Assembly (NCBI GenBank): GCA_036768485.1
Contig: JAVLUZ010000257.1
Coordinates: 372,001 to 436,000 of the forward strand
DNA length: 64,000 nucleotides
Origin: Mermis nigrescens
Lineage: Eukaryota > Nematoda > Enoplea > Mermithida > Mermithidae
Direction: 5' to 3'
The position numbers were made by a program, and so were the translations under genes. The notes beneath the pieces were generated by a model that saw nothing but the letters and a program-made list of their open reading frames with translations, made no database searches and was not told the DNA's origin. Positions 26,172-36,063 of this stretch are shown in pieces (the stretch's first letter is position 1; every line of letters begins with the position of its first letter).

Positions 26172-26300
26172 ATGCTCGGCAACTATTCGATAGCCGATAT
26201 AATTTGAATCAATCACGATCACATATTAGAAACGCACGTATTTTCTAATCTGATCATCACCGGCTTGGCATCCTTGATTGGAACTTGCGGAAATATTCTA
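26172..26300 (+). CDS. GPCR exon 1 (N-terminus and TM1)
   Basis: TM1 is encoded as HVFSNLIITGLASLIGTCGN and ends at a GTAAGA donor (26301). In the same frame upstream, ATG at 26172 (context GGAAACATGC) reads MLGNYSIADII with an N-Y-S glycosylation motif, as expected of a GPCR N-terminus, but TGA follows at 26205. If the TGA is real, the coding part probably starts at a weak acceptor (AG 26228-26229) and an upstream exon with the start has not been recognised. Confidence 0.6.
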
Positions 26301-29300
26301 GTAAGATATATAAAAGTCACATAATTGATAAATAATCGAATAAATAATAAATAATCGACAACACTAAAGTTGATTTAAGTGATATAAAAGCTAAACAGTG
26401 GCTGGGAGTCAAAACTAAAACGAGTCTGACAACTCACAATAAAAAGGAATTCGCTTAACATTATGTATCAAGCAGCATCGGGAGGTGTGCTAAAGGATGC
26501 AAATAATTTATCACGTAGCATGCAAAAAAGTCCATTCAGTGTGGCAGTATGCGCATAATGAAATTGATACAAAAAGCGGTACGACCAAAAGAGTTGCAGG
26601 AAGTACAGCGGATGCGGGAGGTTAAAAATGGTCAGAAGGGCGAAGTTTCCATCACAACAACGCACATAGAATACAAACGGATCTCAAGAAAAATATATCA
26701 TTGGATTCGCATGTTTCCAAAAACTATAAAAGTCGGATTAAAGCGGCAAAATGGCTGAGCCTTTGTTGCTGAAGCCAGATGAGCGGCTAAGCCTTTGCTG
26801 CTGTGCTAAAAAGTTCTAGGGGAAGGGGCGCAAGATTTTTTCAAAGGCTACAAAATGGCCTTAAAAATGGTGATATGGCGAAAAAACACCATTCTCATCG
26901 AGCACTTACTATCCATTGGCATCCCAAAATTGCGTGCATACCCCCAGACCACCACGCCCAGGTATGCTTGCAGCTGAGGCCAAATGCGCGGCTAAGCCTC
27001 TGTTGCTGATGCCAAAAGAGCGGCTAAGCCTTAGGTACAGTTCCCTGAGCCTGTGGCTCAGCTTCTCTAGAGCTGACGCTGTAATTACACATTCAGCGTT
27101 CAGTCTCAAGCTGATGCCCTGAATTCAGGAAGAAAGGCTCATAATCTTTTGTGTCGACATCATAGATTTTAGCAACACTATACCTCGTTTAGTTTTTCTC
27201 TACATTCACCATCAATCAGCCTATTAGCAAAGTTTTACGTTTTGCATTCATATGCTTATTAAACCGACTTTTTAATCGCGACCATTACTTCATTTGGAGT
27301 TGTCATCAGTTATCATTGTACGTATGTAAGTAAAATTATATAACTTACTTAGTTCGAAATTAGGGAACACCCCGACCCTCCCTAGATCATTCACTCAAAG
27401 GCAGGCAGGCACTAATAGCATGACAGTAAAGCGTTGCATTTTTTCGAACTTGACACACGCAATTTATTTTAATTCATTTATCAATTATTAATTAATTATT
27501 AATTATTATATATTAATTATGGCTATCGTTATTTCATTATTTATTACTCATTGATTCATAAATACACTGAATTGATGCCTAATTGAAAATATTTTTCTAT
27601 TATTTAGACCATCACCACCTTCGTTGTTACGAAAGCTTTGCATCAGAACCAAAATTTTTTCATAATAAATCTGGCAATCGCTGATTTGTTGGTCACCGGT
27701 ATTGTTATGCCGTACAGTATAGTAGGTGAGCTAGGCAAATATAATAAAAATATATAAATATAAAAATTGATATAAAAATAAATAAAGTCTCAAATAAAGC
27801 AACAGTAATGAACCAAAATGAAATACGAAATTGGTATTATTTATGATTGAAAAGCCAGAGCCCCTCAGTTTATATCAGTAATCATCTTAATTTGAAAACG
27901 TAACGTTAAGTTTAATTGAAAGGCGTAAAAAATTAAAAATGTGCGGCGTATAAAAATTGGCAAGCGTCAAATAAGTGCCAAAAATTCATAGGCAAAAAAT
28001 ATCTTTTTCGACCTTTCTTATTATGCTATGTCCATAGGCATCAAAAATTGGAAAAAATACTGAAAAATAAAAATTTCACTTTTGGGGTCTATAAAATCCT
28101 GGGAGGAAGTGGGTTGGGGGTCGTAAAGATGCTGGGGATCCAGACTACAATGAATGCCTAGCCATAAGAACAACAAAATGCTGCATGAAATCTGAGATTA
28201 AGGCAAATAATGCATTTAGTTGCAGAGCGTTGCTCGATCCTTAGATGAAATGCAGGTACCGCTTTTTTACTACTGTATTCAAAATGCTCTTATTCATAAG
28301 AGAAAAAACAAAATAATATAGCATGTACAATCAAAAAACGATTTTTACGTGTAAAACTAGCTAAAATAATATAATATAATACAATAATTAATAATAATGA
28401 ATAATAATAATAATAATAATTTAATAATAATAATAATTAATAATAATTTAATAATTTAATAATAATAATAATAATGTACAATATTATTTTTTAACAGTTT
28501 AAGAGTAGTAAAACGTGTTATTTGTTTTAAAATATTTTTCAGGCGTAGTTCTTGGAAAAACCTATTTTGACATGCATCCGTTGCTGTGCAGCTTTTTGGC
28601 AGGCGTGTGTGCTCCGGCTTGTTTAGCTTCTATGTATAACATTTGCTGGATAAGTTGCACAAGGTGAGTAATTCGTTAGAAAAATATTAGACTTGAGTAA
28701 AAGTAGACCGAGAGTCGAAAATATATTATTCAAAATATTTTAGATGCAATTTAGCTAGACTTGACCTAATTGCTCTAGAAAAATTAAACGAAACGTGAAA
28801 GAAGTTATCAGTGAAGCACGTGATTTTTATTTTCAGGATTTTTTAGATTTTAGCGATTTTAGAGTTTTATGGATTTCCAGTGATATTACGAGTAAGCTCA
28901 GTTTAAATTGTTTTCAAAGCCAAATGTTAAATCAAATCGATTGTCCGGCCAGCTCCGCTTGTTTCATCGAATGAACATCTAAATCATACTAGTGGTGTCA
29001 GAATTAGGAACATTTCACCAAATTATACACATATTTAGTTCTTAATCGATTAACCTGTAGGGATTTAACAGAATTTGAGAATAACAAAAACTTTTCTCGG
29101 GAAATTTGTTGACTTTAATAATATAAACAAAAACTTGTTCTGAAAAATGACTGGAATCAACACAAAACAACGAGTGGCAGTAAGAGCACACGGTTGCACC
29201 ACCTTTTTAAACCGTTATAAGCTGATAAAGCTAAAAGCACATTAGCTTCCTCTATAATTTTTGCAATTAATTAATTATTAATTAATTATTAATCATAAAC

Positions 29301-32300
29301 TAATTCCCAGATTTCCGTGCCATTTCTTACAACGATTTCTGATCAAACATATGCGCCTTTGAAATTATTTCAAGAAAGAGTCAATTGTTCACAAACCTAA
29401 TTTACAATTTCGTCTTACTGTGCGCCCATATCTACTTTATAAACAAAATGCAGCAAAAATAAAGTTGATAAATTAAGTTATTAAATTTCTAAAATACTTT
29501 CTTTCTCTGAAAGCATTACTAAACAGTTCAAAACAGAAAACTTTAGAAAAATCGAGTTTCTTAAAACATGAGGTTGACGCGAATTGACACTTTGAGCCAA
29601 AAGTTAGATAAAGCGCTTAAAAGAGCACATTTTCTGGTTAATCACAGTCATTTCGTCGAGGGTTAGTAGCCGCTCTAAGGGGTTAAAAGCCCCTTCCCAG
29701 AAAACCCCCGAACCCCTAATAACTCGCATGGTAAACAGATCCATTCGTTAGTTCTTCAGTAATTCCAAAGAGTGGCGTATCCAGAATTTTCCTAGGGGGG
29801 AGGGGTAGTGGCCAAATTTTTCCAAAAACATTAGGAAAAGGTCTAAAAACAGCTATTTACTTGTAGAGTAGCATTTTTTCGCCGGTTTATGTTGTATATT
29901 TCTAGTCAAAATAAGTTCTAGTGCAAAAATTTTGCTAAAAGTTTCAAAATTTTTAGCAATTTGTATAGAAAGTGCTTAAAGTTCCTTGACTTCCAGGCAC
30001 GTAGCTGGCCGTCCTATTTGGGGGGGACCAACACCAAGTTCTGGGGGACTAAGCCCAAAAAGGCCAAAAATAGCACAAAATAACCTTTAAAAAGTCCTAT
30101 TTTTCCGATTTTGTTCTGAATTGTGGGGGGATCCGGACCCCCCTCCCATTCCCCCCAGAGATACATGCCTGTTGACTTCAGCTACAACCGAGCGCGATGC
30201 GCAAAAATAGGTGAAATTTCGACAGAAGACGTTTAGAGAACTTGAATTCGCTGTCAATTGTTTTTATGTATTTGGAGCAAAAACCAAACGAAGCATTTAA
30301 GCTGAAACGGAAACATTTTTTAGGAAACTTTACAAGAGTAAAATCAAATGCTTGTTTGTTTCTCTAAAAAAAATTCACATTATGAAGATTTATTTTGTGT
30401 TCAGAGCCTTCCTCCTAAAATTACTTAATTGGAGTTTTAGTGCATTTCCTAAATATTGATATCTGACAGCTCGTAGAAACATTTGAATTACAATTATCGT
30501 ACAAAATGTGAATTCAGAATATTGCACACTTGAAAAAGCACATTCTTGAGCCTTGAGACGTCTGTCATCAAAAAATCAATGAACTCGTCGATCAGTTCTG
30601 CTACTGTTCAAAACTGTCCGTCGGAAGTGGATAGAGGTCATTCTGAGTCCCACTTACTGTAGATTTACAGCAAAACTATTCAAGCGTGTCAAGTAAAGTT
30701 TTTTGCTTTGGTTGTTAATATTTGTGTCTCCAAACGCCGAACATTTCAGCAGTCTACAAGCATCATGGGACCGATTTCAATATATCGACCTAAATCTGAA
30801 ATCAGACTCAAGTTCAAAGTTAGAACTTAAGTCTGAACTTGGCGGTTTCAATAAGAATTGTAAGTTCAGACTAAAGAGTCCGAACTTAAGAATAAGCTGG
30901 TGACAATAAACATAAGTTGGAACTTAGAAAAAACTTAAGTTTTGCATAAGTCGTAAATATTCAAATATTCAAGTTCAAACTTAACGAGTTCGGATTTAAT
31001 TTTTATTGAAACCGACTTAACTTCGATCTTATCCTAGGTCGAACTCAACGACTTAAGTTTAGACTTAATTTTAAGACGGACCTGCTTGACAAATTATCTG
31101 CAGCCATCTCAATTTGCAGAATTGTTTTGAAAATTTTTGTGCGCCAAAACTCGAATTATATAGTTTTGGGAGAAAAGCTCCGAATTCAGAACAGACGTTG
31201 ACCCTTTTACAAAATTCTGCTTAACAAGCAAATAAACATCGGACTTTACTCTGGTCAAATTTCAGTCGCTTATTTCAATTATACATTACAGTTTATCTTT
31301 TTAATAATGTACCGTCAACTAGGTATAAATTACCACTTAGGTCTGAATTCGCCACCCCTGCCTAGCAGAAAGTTATTTGGTTTTTTGACCCGCATGTTAT
31401 GTTTACTGCACATTTAATACTTTAATCCAGTTAATTACTATAGTAACTTCATTCTGGCAAGCGCACACCCAAATCCGTGGTAATTTTTTCGATTTTTTGA
31501 TGATGTTCTCAAAAGTAAGTCTTTTGGGTAATATTTTACCTACTCAAAAGTGTACAAGTAGCGCATTAGGCCGACGGGATTAGTACTTTTTGTAGTTATA
31601 TCACGACAGTGATAATTTTTACCTTATAAAACGCTATTGACGCAAGTTTTTTGACATATAATGTTTGTGGCAAAGTAGGAGTGGCAATTTGGGCCCGAAA
31701 TCTCTAACCAATAAATTTGTGTTAAACTATCCTAAATCCTTTGCCTGATCGGAAAAAGTTCTTTTAGCTACAATTTTGCATGAGTAAGGGTACACTGCTG
31801 TGTCACAATTATTTTGTTGCAATTTCCCAGGGTTGGCGATTTCAATCCAGAAATACTGTTATGTCGTTCTTTCTACCTGAAAACGTTCCAGAAGCCAATT
31901 CTTCGGGTTTTTACTGTTCATATTATCTATCTGAAAGTGTTCGCCAATTTTTCAACGCGTAGAGCATCATATTTTGCGTTTTCTTCAGGGGTGGGAAATT
32001 CACTCCACCCAGGTCTAAATTTACCACCTCATTCTTCTTTCAATTACTCAGTATCAAATGTGATTTTTGTAAAAGACTTTACTGAATCTAATTCAGCTTA
32101 CACTGATCTACAATCTGGTCAATTTAGAGCACTAGGGAATAAGTTAATGAAAAGTTATTCAGCAATAAAGGCGAAAAAGGTGGTGATTATCTTTTTTAAA
32201 GTGATATATGTTTTTAAAGTAATATATATACCTTTTTAAACAACCTGTATATTGGTATTATCTGGCGCAAAGCGCCGGAAAAATTTGAGAAATTAGGATT

Positions 32301-33153
32301 ATAGTCGATGGCCGCAAATCATTGCCGAAATTCATCCTTAATCTCGCCAAATATTTTCGTGCAACGGATGGGGGAAGGCGGCCCCCGGCCTCCAAATCCG
32401 CAACTGATTTCGAATCTCGACTTTCGCTATTATTATTAAAATATACGCAGATATTTCTACATATGCAAATACGCCTATTTCCTGAAATACTTCCAAACGA
32501 AGTTCATCATGCTCTACATGGCCTCCGTTTGGCTCATGTGCCTGATGATTCATTCGCCCAATCACCTCGGCTGGGGCGACAGTAGCCAATTCAACGTCAA
32601 TTTCGAAATTTGCACTTTGTCCCTGGGCGAATTTTCGTACGGTCTATTTTTCGGCAGCTGGATGACCGCGGCGATAATTTTAACCCTCTTCTTTTACACA
32701 AAAATTTATTTAACGATTCGCAAGTCGAAAATCGTGATTCGTCGCACTTTCCTCGCGCGTAATAATAAAATCCGTGCCGCTATTAACGATTTGTTCGACC
32801 CGAAAAATCGCGCAAAATCGATGATGAACGAAATTCAATTCGTCAAAACTTCTTTTAAGATTTTTCTAATTTTTGTAGTTTTTTGGGCTCCGTCGGCGAC
32901 TTTGATACTGCTGGGGCCGAACGATTACGTGCCCCGGGCTGTTTACTCGTACGCCTTGCTTAAGGCCCACTTTAACAGCGTCCTAAATTTTTTCGTTTAC
33001 TACGTCGATAACGCGGAATTCAGAAAATGCATCAAAGGCGTTTTGTGGGGACGACGTCGGCGAAACGGGGCCGCATCGGAAATTTCGACCATATTTTTGC
33101 AGCCCGCTTCAATAGTCCCAAAGGAAGCGGGGCAAAATACAAATAAACCGTAA
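26172..33153 (+). CDS. Class A GPCR, melatonin-receptor-like, spliced gene model (4 exons)
   Basis: Seven-transmembrane receptor of the rhodopsin family, which signals through heterotrimeric G proteins at the plasma membrane; the ligand is unknown. Model exons are 26172-26300, 27608-27725, 28543-28663 and 32451-33153 (about 355 residues). All introns are GT-AG with consistent phases 0, 1, 2. Landmarks are GTCGNIL in TM1, NLAIADLL in TM2, PLLCSF in TM3 (disulfide Cys), CTRYFYICKY in place of DRY, SVWLMC in TM4, EICTL in ECL2, FVVFWAPSA in TM6, NSVLNFFVYYV in TM7, and FRKCIKG as helix 8. WAP in TM6 and N-S instead of N-P in TM7 resemble melatonin-type receptors and relatives. An in-frame TGA (26205-26207) separates the best start Met from TM1, so either exon 1 starts after an acceptor near 26229 or the gene carries a nonsense change. 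Confidence 0.8.
26800..26966 (+). mobile_element. hAT-like MITE family A, truncated, in GPCR intron 1
   Basis: Retains AAGTTCTAGGGG, the AAAATGGTGATATGGCGAAA block and the end CACGCCCAGGTATG. The left terminus is lost. Surrounded by several copies of GCGGCTAAGCCTTTGCTGCT (26735-27030). Confidence 0.75.
27608..27725 (+). CDS. GPCR exon 2 (TM2)
   Basis: Starts after ATTTAG in phase 0 and ends at GTGAGC in phase 1. Encodes a basic first intracellular loop (VVTKALHQNQ) and TM2 with the hallmark NLAIADLLVTGIVMPYSIV (Asp 2.50 present). Confidence 0.85.
28375..28475 (+). repeat. (AAT)n-rich low-complexity tract
   Basis: About 100 bp of AAT/AATT repeats in GPCR intron 2, roughly 70 bp before exon 3. 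Confidence 0.85.
28543..28663 (+). CDS. GPCR exon 3 (TM3)
   Basis: Lies between TTTTTCAG and GTGAGT. Encodes ECL1 and TM3, LLCSFLAGVCAPACLASMYN then ICWISCTR. The first Cys is the conserved disulfide partner. The Arg of the DRY equivalent is split across the intron, a phase-2 junction. Confidence 0.85.
28664..29985. other. GPCR intron 3, first part
   Basis: AT-rich. A perfect TTAATTAATTATTAATTAAT-type palindrome lies near 29270. A fragment GTGGCGTATCCAGAATTTTC at about 29772 resembles the CAGTGGCGGATCC family. No exon. Confidence 0.4.
29994..30171 (+). mobile_element. hAT-like MITE family C (CAGGCACGTAGCT)
   Basis: Left end CAGGCACGTAGCTGG; right end CCAGAGATACATGCCTG, whose complement is CAGGCATGTATCTCTGG. 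Exact 8-bp TSD TTGACTTC at 29986-29993 and 30172-30179. 178 bp, non-coding, in GPCR intron 3. Confidence 0.92.
30760..31085 (+). repeat. ACTTAAGT-rich palindromic region, possible Harbinger MITE
   Basis: GGGACCGATTTCAATA at about 30767 is echoed by TATTGAAACCGAC at about 31005. Between them are many AACTTAAGT motifs, as in the Harbinger element at 23189-24389. Ends not well defined. Confidence 0.4.
31090..32450. other. GPCR intron 3, last part
   Basis: No gene. Open frames at 31780-32239 have no recognisable content. A GGCGCAAAGCGCCGG hairpin lies at about 32264. Confidence 0.4.
32451..33153 (+). CDS. GPCR exon 4 (ICL2 to C-terminus)
   Basis: The acceptor ACGCAG completes the Arg codon, giving YFYICKYAYFLKYFQTKF, then TM4, the ECL2 Cys (EICTLSL), and TM5 ending YTKIYLTIRKSK. 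ICL3 is basic and of moderate length. TM6 is IFLIFVVFWAPSATLILL and TM7 FNSVLNFFVYYV. The tail of about 45 residues (basic GRRRRNG, then Ser/Thr) ends at TAA 33151-33153. GC content is distinctly higher than in the flanks. Confidence 0.88.
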
Positions 33154-33479
33154 TACGATAATTAAGACAGTAACGATTTTTCCGAAGGATTGAAACATCG
33201 GAAATAACTGACTTTTTTGGCATAAAAACCGTGAGCGCACACGTTGAAAACTCTGTTTTTTTTCGTTTCAGCCGATGCTCCTTCCTTCTAGAACATCAAA
33301 ACCTGAAAAAATTCGAAAACAATTCCAAAGAATGATTTAATTGGACACAAAATGATGAAAAAAATAATATAAATGTTGACACACTTCTAGCCAAAATTTA
33401 GGTCAAAATGCGGGTGTGGGTAAAATCCGAAAACGGAAACGGAAACAGAAACGATGTGTAAAAAAATTATACCTACTTG

Positions 33480-33650
33480 ATGGTAAAACAACAGGTTGGG
33501 ACGCATGAACAGATGGAACGCACGATGAGGTGGGACGCGCGAACAGAGGGATTCTTGAGAGTAATCATTTTTAACTTTATATCATTTGGTGCAGATGTGG
33601 GACGCGCGAACAGGTTGGACGCGCGAAGGATGGGACACACGAACAAGTGT
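33480..33650 (+). repeat. Irregular tandem repeat GGGACGCGCGAACAG
   Basis: Five or six diverged copies of a roughly 16-bp CpG-rich unit (GGGACGCATGAACAG, GGGACGCGCGAACAG, TTGGACGCGCGAAGG and others), immediately before a family A MITE. Confidence 0.7.
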
Positions 33651-33653
33651 GAC

Positions 33654-33907
33654 CTTAGGTATGCAGCACGAAAATTCTGGGGGTATGCAAGATTTTTCAA
33701 AGGTCAAAAGGGTCTTGAAAAAGGTGGTATGACGAATAAAGCACAATTTTCAACATTCCTCATCAAGCACTACCCATTGGCATCGAACAATTGCAAAAAA
33801 AATTTCAAAAATTGATTTCTGAGGGGGTTTTTTGATTTCTGGGGGGAATTCGGTTTCCAAAGGAAATTTGCATACCTCCAAACCCCCCACCCCCACGCCG
33901 ACGTGTG
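33654..33907 (+). mobile_element. hAT-like MITE family A copy
   Basis: Starts CTTAGGTATGCAGCAC and ends CACGCCGACGTGTG. TSDs AGTGTGAC / AGTGGGAC agree at 7 of 8. Confidence 0.9.
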
Positions 33908-33934
33908 AGTGGGACTACATGGGATCTATACATA

Positions 33935-34333
33935 CCGTATTTGTTCTAATAAACCGCGCCCTCTAATAGTAACCGCCCTCTAATAGACAGCGCACCTGCA
34001 AAGCGTAAAAAGTTATAGACAGCGCATTAGCGCACATGCTAATATATGAATGCTGTCCTTAGTTTAATATGTCCCTTGAATATAATTTATTGGCCGAAAG
34101 GCAGTCCAAACTCAATATAAGAACATGGAATATTATTTTTATGGATAAAACGCCAAAAATAAGACAATTAATGAAGTAATTGAGATTGAAACTGTAAAAA
34201 TATTTCTTTATTTTATTCAGTAATGAAGAAATTCGATGCTTTTTGGGTAAAATCAAATGAAAAAAATATAGACAGCGCACCTTCAAGCTGAAAAAAGTTA
34301 TAGACAGCGCGCTGTTTATTAGAATAAATACGG
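33935..34333 (+). mobile_element. Tc1/mariner-like non-autonomous element (TA target)
   Basis: Left end CCGTATTTGTTCTAATAAAC; right end is the complement of CCGTATTTATTCTAATAAAC. TA directly flanks both ends. Internal short repeats include CTAATAGACAGCGCA and TTATAGACAGCGC near both ends. 399 bp, no transposase. Confidence 0.88.
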
Positions 34334-34335
34334 TA

Positions 34336-35175
34336 TAAAAAATAAATAAACATGATTTCAGTTACACATGCTGAACAAGCAACAAATTTTGTGCAGGTTG
34401 AATCGATGTTTCCACCCATCAATTTGGCATCATTCCAATTCACTGCCATAGTAAAGTTGTTTTCGAAATTTCCCAGAATGACTGGTCGCGAAGAGATGTA
34501 TGTATGTACGTCATACATTGCACATGTATATAGGTAAGTAAACATCATGCCAAAAAAAATAAAAAGTTCCGATTGCAAAAAGGCTTGCTATTTATTCAGA
34601 TTTTTTTATACCAAAATTCCATTTATTTTTAATAATAATGCTTATCGTTTATTTTTTATCGAACTATAAGTGTGGTCGTTCTTGTGTTGTGTACGAATGT
34701 AGACATGCAAATTGCCTGTTGCTCTTCTCATAATGTGTTAGAGAATGTTCGGTTATTTATTACTTTTATTATTTGCACTGAATAAAGTTTAGGTTCGGCA
34801 TTTGTACTGTGATAGCAGCTGGAGGTGTTATCACACTTCCGGTGAATAATAAAAACACCTGTGCACTGTTAATCGAAGTGGTTAAGATGTTTGGTTAGGA
34901 GGGTACTAAAAACCTCCACAACAATGTGAACCAAGTCGTTAGTTGAATTCTTCAGCTAAAATCACACATAAAAGAGGTTCCCGTTTCCTGATGAATAGAG
35001 GACACATGCAGAGCTCGGTCTTGTATAAAAAGGGGCCAGGAGACTGGGTAACAAAAAAATTTCAAAAATGAATACAAAATGAGAAATGTCGAAAATAGAG
35101 CAATAATGAAAATAATTCATAACCGTTCAATGCTGACGATTTCCGAGCGTACCGGTCTGTTTTAAAAAGTCTTCA
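34336..35175. other. Intergenic
   Basis: No supported feature. A 121-codon minus frame (34578-34213) overlaps the mariner-like element and has no recognised domain. Confidence 0.35.
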
Positions 35176-35467
35176 ATGGCTGAGGCAGCTCAAAATGGCA
35201 TAGTGTCTAAAAGGGAACGCAAAAAGTTTGCAGATAGTGGGTTTATTTACACTTTTGACAGTTTTTATTCCGATGGAATGAGTTTTAGCGCAGCGAATTT
35301 AAGAAGTTTGTAAAGTGCGAATTCGTACATTAGAGGGCATTGTGGTCCATCGAATCGGTGATCATAATTATGATTCATCGGCGGCAACTATCGAGGTTCA
35401 AAAGCGTTTGACACAAATGAAAAGACTATCAATAGATACCGTTGAGGAAAGTTTATGTAGAAAATAA
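35176..35467 (+). pseudogene. FLYWCH-type zinc-finger remnant with frameshift
   Basis: Frame 1 from ATG 35176 reads KKFADSGFIYTFDSFYSDGM and stops at 35311. A second frame from about 35309 reads CKVRIRTLEGIVVHRIGDHN, then AATIEVQKRLTQMKR, to TAA at 35467. Together these match a FLYWCH finger (aromatic-rich strand, C-K-x-R-x-x-T, then the H-N-x pair), broken by a frameshift around 35290-35310 where the W-x-C segment should be. FLYWCH domains are often spread by MULE-type transposons; that origin is inferred. Confidence 0.6.
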
Positions 35468-36010
35468 ATCAGCGATGAGGAAGGGGGATGGATTTATATC
35501 AGAGAATTCGTAGCAAGTTTTACGCTTCTCTCCAATGCGTCACCAAACGAACAAAACGTTGAAAAGAGCTTTTCTTTTCTAAACTGAAGTTTCTGCTTCA
35601 CGAAGCATGCGATTCATTATGAACTGGAAGCTTTTCGCACCAAAAAAATCAGAAACACATTTTGCAGACTCCAGAATCCCATTTTTGTCACATCAAAATT
35701 GAAATAAATCAAAATTCCAATTTCTATTCAATTTTCCGCTTTTAATGCTAGCCAGCGTCTCATTACAACCATCGTAAAGTATTTGTTTCTGACCCCTTTA
35801 TCAAGTTTTTACTTATTTTTTATCTTTAAAAAAATTTGTGTATAAAGACCCCATAATTTTCACCATGCCCACGATGCAAAAATGAGCAGGTCTAAGCTGT
35901 CCATGTTTGTCTTAATCAGACATTTAAATTTTGTCATTAAATCACACAAAAACAGTTGCGCCAAAAAGACTGCGCCAAGAAGGTTGCGCCAAAACGTCCG
36001 TACGCCATTC

Positions 36011-36011
36011 C

Positions 36012-36061
<50 letters not shown>
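36011..36061 (+). repeat. (CG)n(TG)n alternating purine-pyrimidine tract
   Basis: About 16 bp of CG repeats running directly into about 35 bp of TG repeats. Such sequence can adopt left-handed Z-DNA; that is known behaviour of the sequence class, not shown here. Confidence 0.97.

Positions 36062-36063
<2 letters not shown>

Noticed and set aside
34213..34578. 121-codon minus-strand frame with several Cys
   Set aside because: Half of it lies in the mariner-like element, and the remainder shows no recognised motif.
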